Shown here in pieces: positions 61,815-64,000 of a stretch of 64,000 nucleotides of DNA; the stretch's first letter is position 1; the number at the start of each line of letters is the position of its first letter. The translations under genes and the position numbers were made by a program. The notes under the pieces are model-generated. The model had not been told where the DNA came from, searched no databases, and worked only from the letters and a program-made list of their open reading frames with translations. Source of the stretch: an uncultured Anaerococcus sp. (GTDB taxonomy: Bacteria > Bacillota > Clostridia > Tissierellales > Peptoniphilaceae); NCBI RefSeq assembly GCF_943908415.1, contig NZ_CALTSY010000002.1:1-64000 (forward strand), given 5' to 3'.

Positions 61815-62403
61815 GATTACTTCTCATTGCTTCTACAATTTTGTACATATTGGTAATCTCGCCAACTTGAAGCTGATCTTTTTTACCATAATGTTCTAGA
61901 CATAGACCACAAGAATAGATTCTTACTCCTCTTGCCTCAAGATTCTTTAAGTCTTCAATAGTCTTTTCATTTTCACTTGTCATAAAGATGCCTCTATTAT
62001 AGAAATAGATAGCAACTGGCAAGTGGTCTTGTTCGGTAATAGCATAGATATAACCTTCTAATATTTGTTTAGAAAATTCAGGATCTCCATCTCCTATACT
62101 ATCAGAGTTTACTACAGCTATATAGTTACTTGAAGTTGCAGAGTTTACTGAGTAATCCTCTATCTCTTTATGGTCTCTAGATTCTTCTGTCTTTTCTAAG
62201 CTAACCCTATATTTCCTATCTTCAAGCTTTTCAACATTGCTTTTTAATTTTAATTCATTTGCCATCTTAGTAAGATTTTCTGTAGCAACTTCATTATCTA
62301 CCAATGTAACAAATTCTGTTTCATCTGGATTTTCGCGAAGTGCCTTTTTTGTTTCAATTACTGGGATTGGACAAGCTTTACCTAAAACATCAATTTCTAT
62401 CAT
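61795..62403 (-). CDS. yedF: YedF, sulfurtransferase-like selenium metabolism protein
   Basis: A 202-residue protein with an N-terminal TusA domain (about 1-70; 'VLGKACPIPVIETKKAL', with Cys11 as the likely carrier residue) and a C-terminal DsrE-like domain (about 92-202). The latter holds 'IYSCGLCLEHYG', a CxxC-type site. This two-domain protein is a marker of selenium-using anaerobes. It follows selD by 11 bases. Confidence 0.92.
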   Translation of the reverse strand: MIEIDVLGKACPIPVIETKKALRENPDETEFVTLVDNEVATENLTKMANELKLKSNVEKLEDRKYRVSLEKTEESRDHKEIEDYSVNSATSSNYIAVVNSDSIGDGDPEFSKQILEGYIYAITEQDHLPVAIYFYNRGIFMTSENEKTIEDLKNLEARGVRIYSCGLCLEHYGKKDQLQVGEITNMYKIVEAMRSNHAIYPC

Positions 62404-62414
62404 TTTTATCTCCT

Positions 62415-63428
62415 TTATTTTACTATAATTGGGTAAGATCTCTTTGACTTTACCTCGCCTATTTCATATATATCCATATTCTGATTTTTAAAATCAGCTA
62501 TTATAGAATCAGCAGTATCACGATCTACAGAAACCATAAGACCACCGCTTGTTTGTGGATCATATAAGACCTCACTTAAAGCGGAATCTTCATTATAGAA
62601 CTCAACTCTATTTTCTAGATAATTCCTATTATTTTGTCCACCTGATGTGAATAAGAATTCATCAGCAAGCTCGAGAGCAGAGTCCAAAATAGGGACTTTT
62701 TTACTATCTACTATAATTGTATAATCGTCTCCAGCCATTTCTGATAGATGGCCTAATAGTCCAAATCCTGTTACATCAGTAGCTGCATGGATATCGTAGT
62801 TAACAAAGATATCACGAGCATATTTATTTAGTAATTTCATCTGATCTGTACAAGCAATAAAGTCTTCTTCCTTTACAAGTCCTTGGTTATAGGATCCTGT
62901 TATAAGTCCTGTTCCAAGCTTTTTAGTAAGTAATATAACATCTTTATCCTTTGGAGTATTATTTTTCCAAATTTTATCTATATCTACTATTCCAGTAACA
63001 GATAGTCCATATTTTGTAAGGTTGTCGTGGATGGAGTGTCCTCCTGTAAGGCTTGCTTTAGCCTCTGTGACCTTATCATTGCCACCCCTAAGTATTTCCC
63101 TTAATATATCAAAATCTTCCTCTAGAGGGAATGTTGTGATGTTTAAGGCACATATTACTTCACCACCCATAGCGTATATATCGCTCATGGAGTTGGCTGC
63201 TGCGATTTCTCCAAATAAGTATGGGTCATCTACCATAGGTGGAAAAAAGTCAAGGCTCTGAATGATTCCTGTCTTTCCATCTATATTAATTACAGCAGCA
63301 TCATCTTTTTTATCAAATCCTACTATGATATCATCTCTTTTATATGGATTTATATCATCCAATAAACTATCAAGATTCCCTGCAGCTATTTTTGCATTGC
63401 ACCCGCCGCAAACTTCTAATTTACTCAT
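62415..63428 (-). CDS. selD: Selenide, water dikinase (selenophosphate synthase)
   Basis: A 337-residue ATP-dependent enzyme that makes selenophosphate, the donor for SelA. The active-site loop is 'VCGGCNAKI' with Cys10 and Lys13; some relatives have Sec in place of this Cys, but here it is a plain cysteine codon. 'DFFPPMVDDPYLFGEIAAANSMSDIYAMGG' and 'ASLTGGHSI' are family ATP-binding blocks. The product feeds Sec synthesis for grdA and grdB. Confidence 0.96.
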   Translation of the reverse strand: MSKLEVCGGCNAKIAAGNLDSLLDDINPYKRDDIIVGFDKKDDAAVINIDGKTGIIQSLDFFPPMVDDPYLFGEIAAANSMSDIYAMGGEVICALNITTFPLEEDFDILREILRGGNDKVTEAKASLTGGHSIHDNLTKYGLSVTGIVDIDKIWKNNTPKDKDVILLTKKLGTGLITGSYNQGLVKEEDFIACTDQMKLLNKYARDIFVNYDIHAATDVTGFGLLGHLSEMAGDDYTIIVDSKKVPILDSALELADEFLFTSGGQNNRNYLENRVEFYNEDSALSEVLYDPQTSGGLMVSVDRDTADSIIADFKNQNMDIYEIGEVKSKRSYPIIVK

Positions 63429-63437
63429 TAATCTCCT

Positions 63438-64000
63438 CTATAACATTTCAATAAAGGCAGCCATTCTGGTATTTAATTGACCAATATCAGCTTGTGAGAA
63501 GTCTGTCTCTACAAACATATATGGTATGCCTTTTTCTTTTGTAACAAATTCTTTTATTTTTTCTCTTTCAACAATATAGGTATGGCAAGCTACTAAGTCC
63601 ATCTCAATAACACCATCAGCATCATACTTATCGATTAGTCTACTTAAAAGATCCAATCTATTTGTATCAGGCGTCATAACTGAACACCCTATATCTAGAT
63701 ATCTTCTAGCAATTGCCTCGTTAATATCCTCTGCTTCTAAATCTATATTGTTATCAAAGTTTTTTTCACCAGAGCAGTTCTCAAAACTTACTACTACAGC
63801 TCCATTATCTTCTATAGCATTTATAACTTTTTCAGTAGCTCCACCCATTGGGCAACCTGTAACTATAATTCTTGGCTTTTTCTCGCCTTTTTCTGGATCA
63901 TATTCTCTTCTAACCTTATCAGCAATAGCATTGATTTCATCTGCTACTGATTTTTTATCCATCTTAAAGGTTGAACCATAGGTAACATGGAAAAAGTCTA
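63438..64000 (-). CDS. 2-hydroxyacyl-CoA dehydratase-like / double-cubane reductase, C-terminal part (cut by edge)
   Basis: The frame has no stop from 63438 to the right edge. Codons before the Met at 63962 read 'DFFHVTYGSTFK', continuous with the family, so that Met is probably internal and the gene extends outside. 'RIIVTGCPMGGATEKVINAIEDNGAVVVSFENCSG' matches the HgdB/YjiM superfamily, whose Fe-S clusters are bound by cysteines. It is 9 bases upstream of selD in the same direction. Its substrate is unknown; members near selenium genes are often the double-cubane cluster type. Confidence 0.8.
   Translation of the reverse strand, partial: DFFHVTYGSTFKMDKKSVADEINAIADKVRREYDPEKGEKKPRIIVTGCPMGGATEKVINAIEDNGAVVVSFENCSGEKNFDNNIDLEAEDINEAIARRYLDIGCSVMTPDTNRLDLLSRLIDKYDADGVIEMDLVACHTYIVEREKIKEFVTKEKGIPYMFVETDFSQADIGQLNTRMAAFIEML

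Noticed and set aside
63438..63962. A complete 174-residue gene
   Set aside because: The frame is open past the Met to the window edge and the upstream codons fit the family, so it is the end of a longer gene.

Overview
The window looks like chromosome of a low-GC, anaerobic, amino-acid-fermenting Firmicute, most likely Tissierellia/Peptoniphilaceae (Anaerococcus-like). The evidence is a very AT-rich base composition, a ctsR-mcsA-mcsB-clpC operon, strong GGAGG ribosome sites, lipoprotein-anchored ABC binding proteins and a complete selenium-dependent glycine reductase system. The genus is an inference; the part of the 16S gene at the left edge would settle it. No insertion sequence, prophage, integrase or CRISPR array was seen.

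Layout. 1-1.3 kb: 5' half of a 16S rRNA gene (minus), with a long leader and three tandem promoters. 1.3-7.4 kb: DUF951, an MscS channel, a DUF2089/DUF4097 pair, a glycolipid glycosyltransferase pair with a membrane partner, and an SdpI-like protein. 7.4-15.6 kb: an ABC exporter, a HAD phosphatase, pncB with an SDR, and a dacA-manA-fructokinase operon. 15.7-19.9 kb: two FMN-binding surface lipoproteins flanking a Y-family polymerase that has a twin-operator promoter. 20-23.3 kb: radA, a glutamate-cysteine ligase and ogt. 23.3-29.1 kb: a maltodextrin-type ABC operon whose MalF carries a long extra N-terminal region. 29.3-33.8 kb: the ctsR heat-shock operon, with an McsB that seems to have lost catalytic residues. 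34-35.9 kb: DUF169 and a TDT-family transporter gene interrupted by an in-frame amber codon. 36-40.1 kb: an Ugp-like ABC operon. 40.3-47.6 kb: a YugP-type protease, a candidate small RNA, KtrA/KtrB, DUF2207, a ferredoxin, a LURP-one-like protein and an M42 peptidase.

47.7-64 kb is a selenium/glycine block. It holds tRNA-Sec (plus), selA-selB (minus), a glycine riboswitch, then grdX-trxB-trxA-grdE-grdA-grdB-grdC-grdD and a glycine/alanine symporter (plus). It closes with selD-yedF-DUF3343-cysteine desulfurase-like genes (minus), led by a double-cubane/2-hydroxyacyl-CoA dehydratase-like gene cut by the window edge. GrdA and GrdB each contain one in-frame UGA (Sec46 and Sec348), read by the SelA/SelB/tRNA-Sec machinery encoded next to them. 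SelD, and perhaps YedF, DUF3343 and the desulfurase, supply activated selenium. The symporter probably imports glycine, TrxA/TrxB supply electrons, and the Grd complex converts glycine to acetyl phosphate and ammonia.

The most useful new points are: the re-reading of the grdX start as a riboswitch terminator platform; a tRNA-Sec terminator buried inside the end of selB; the degenerate McsB; the twin palindromic operators on the Y-family polymerase gene; the amber-interrupted TDT transporter; the MalF extension; and an orphan promoter-terminator pair that could make a ~130-nt RNA.
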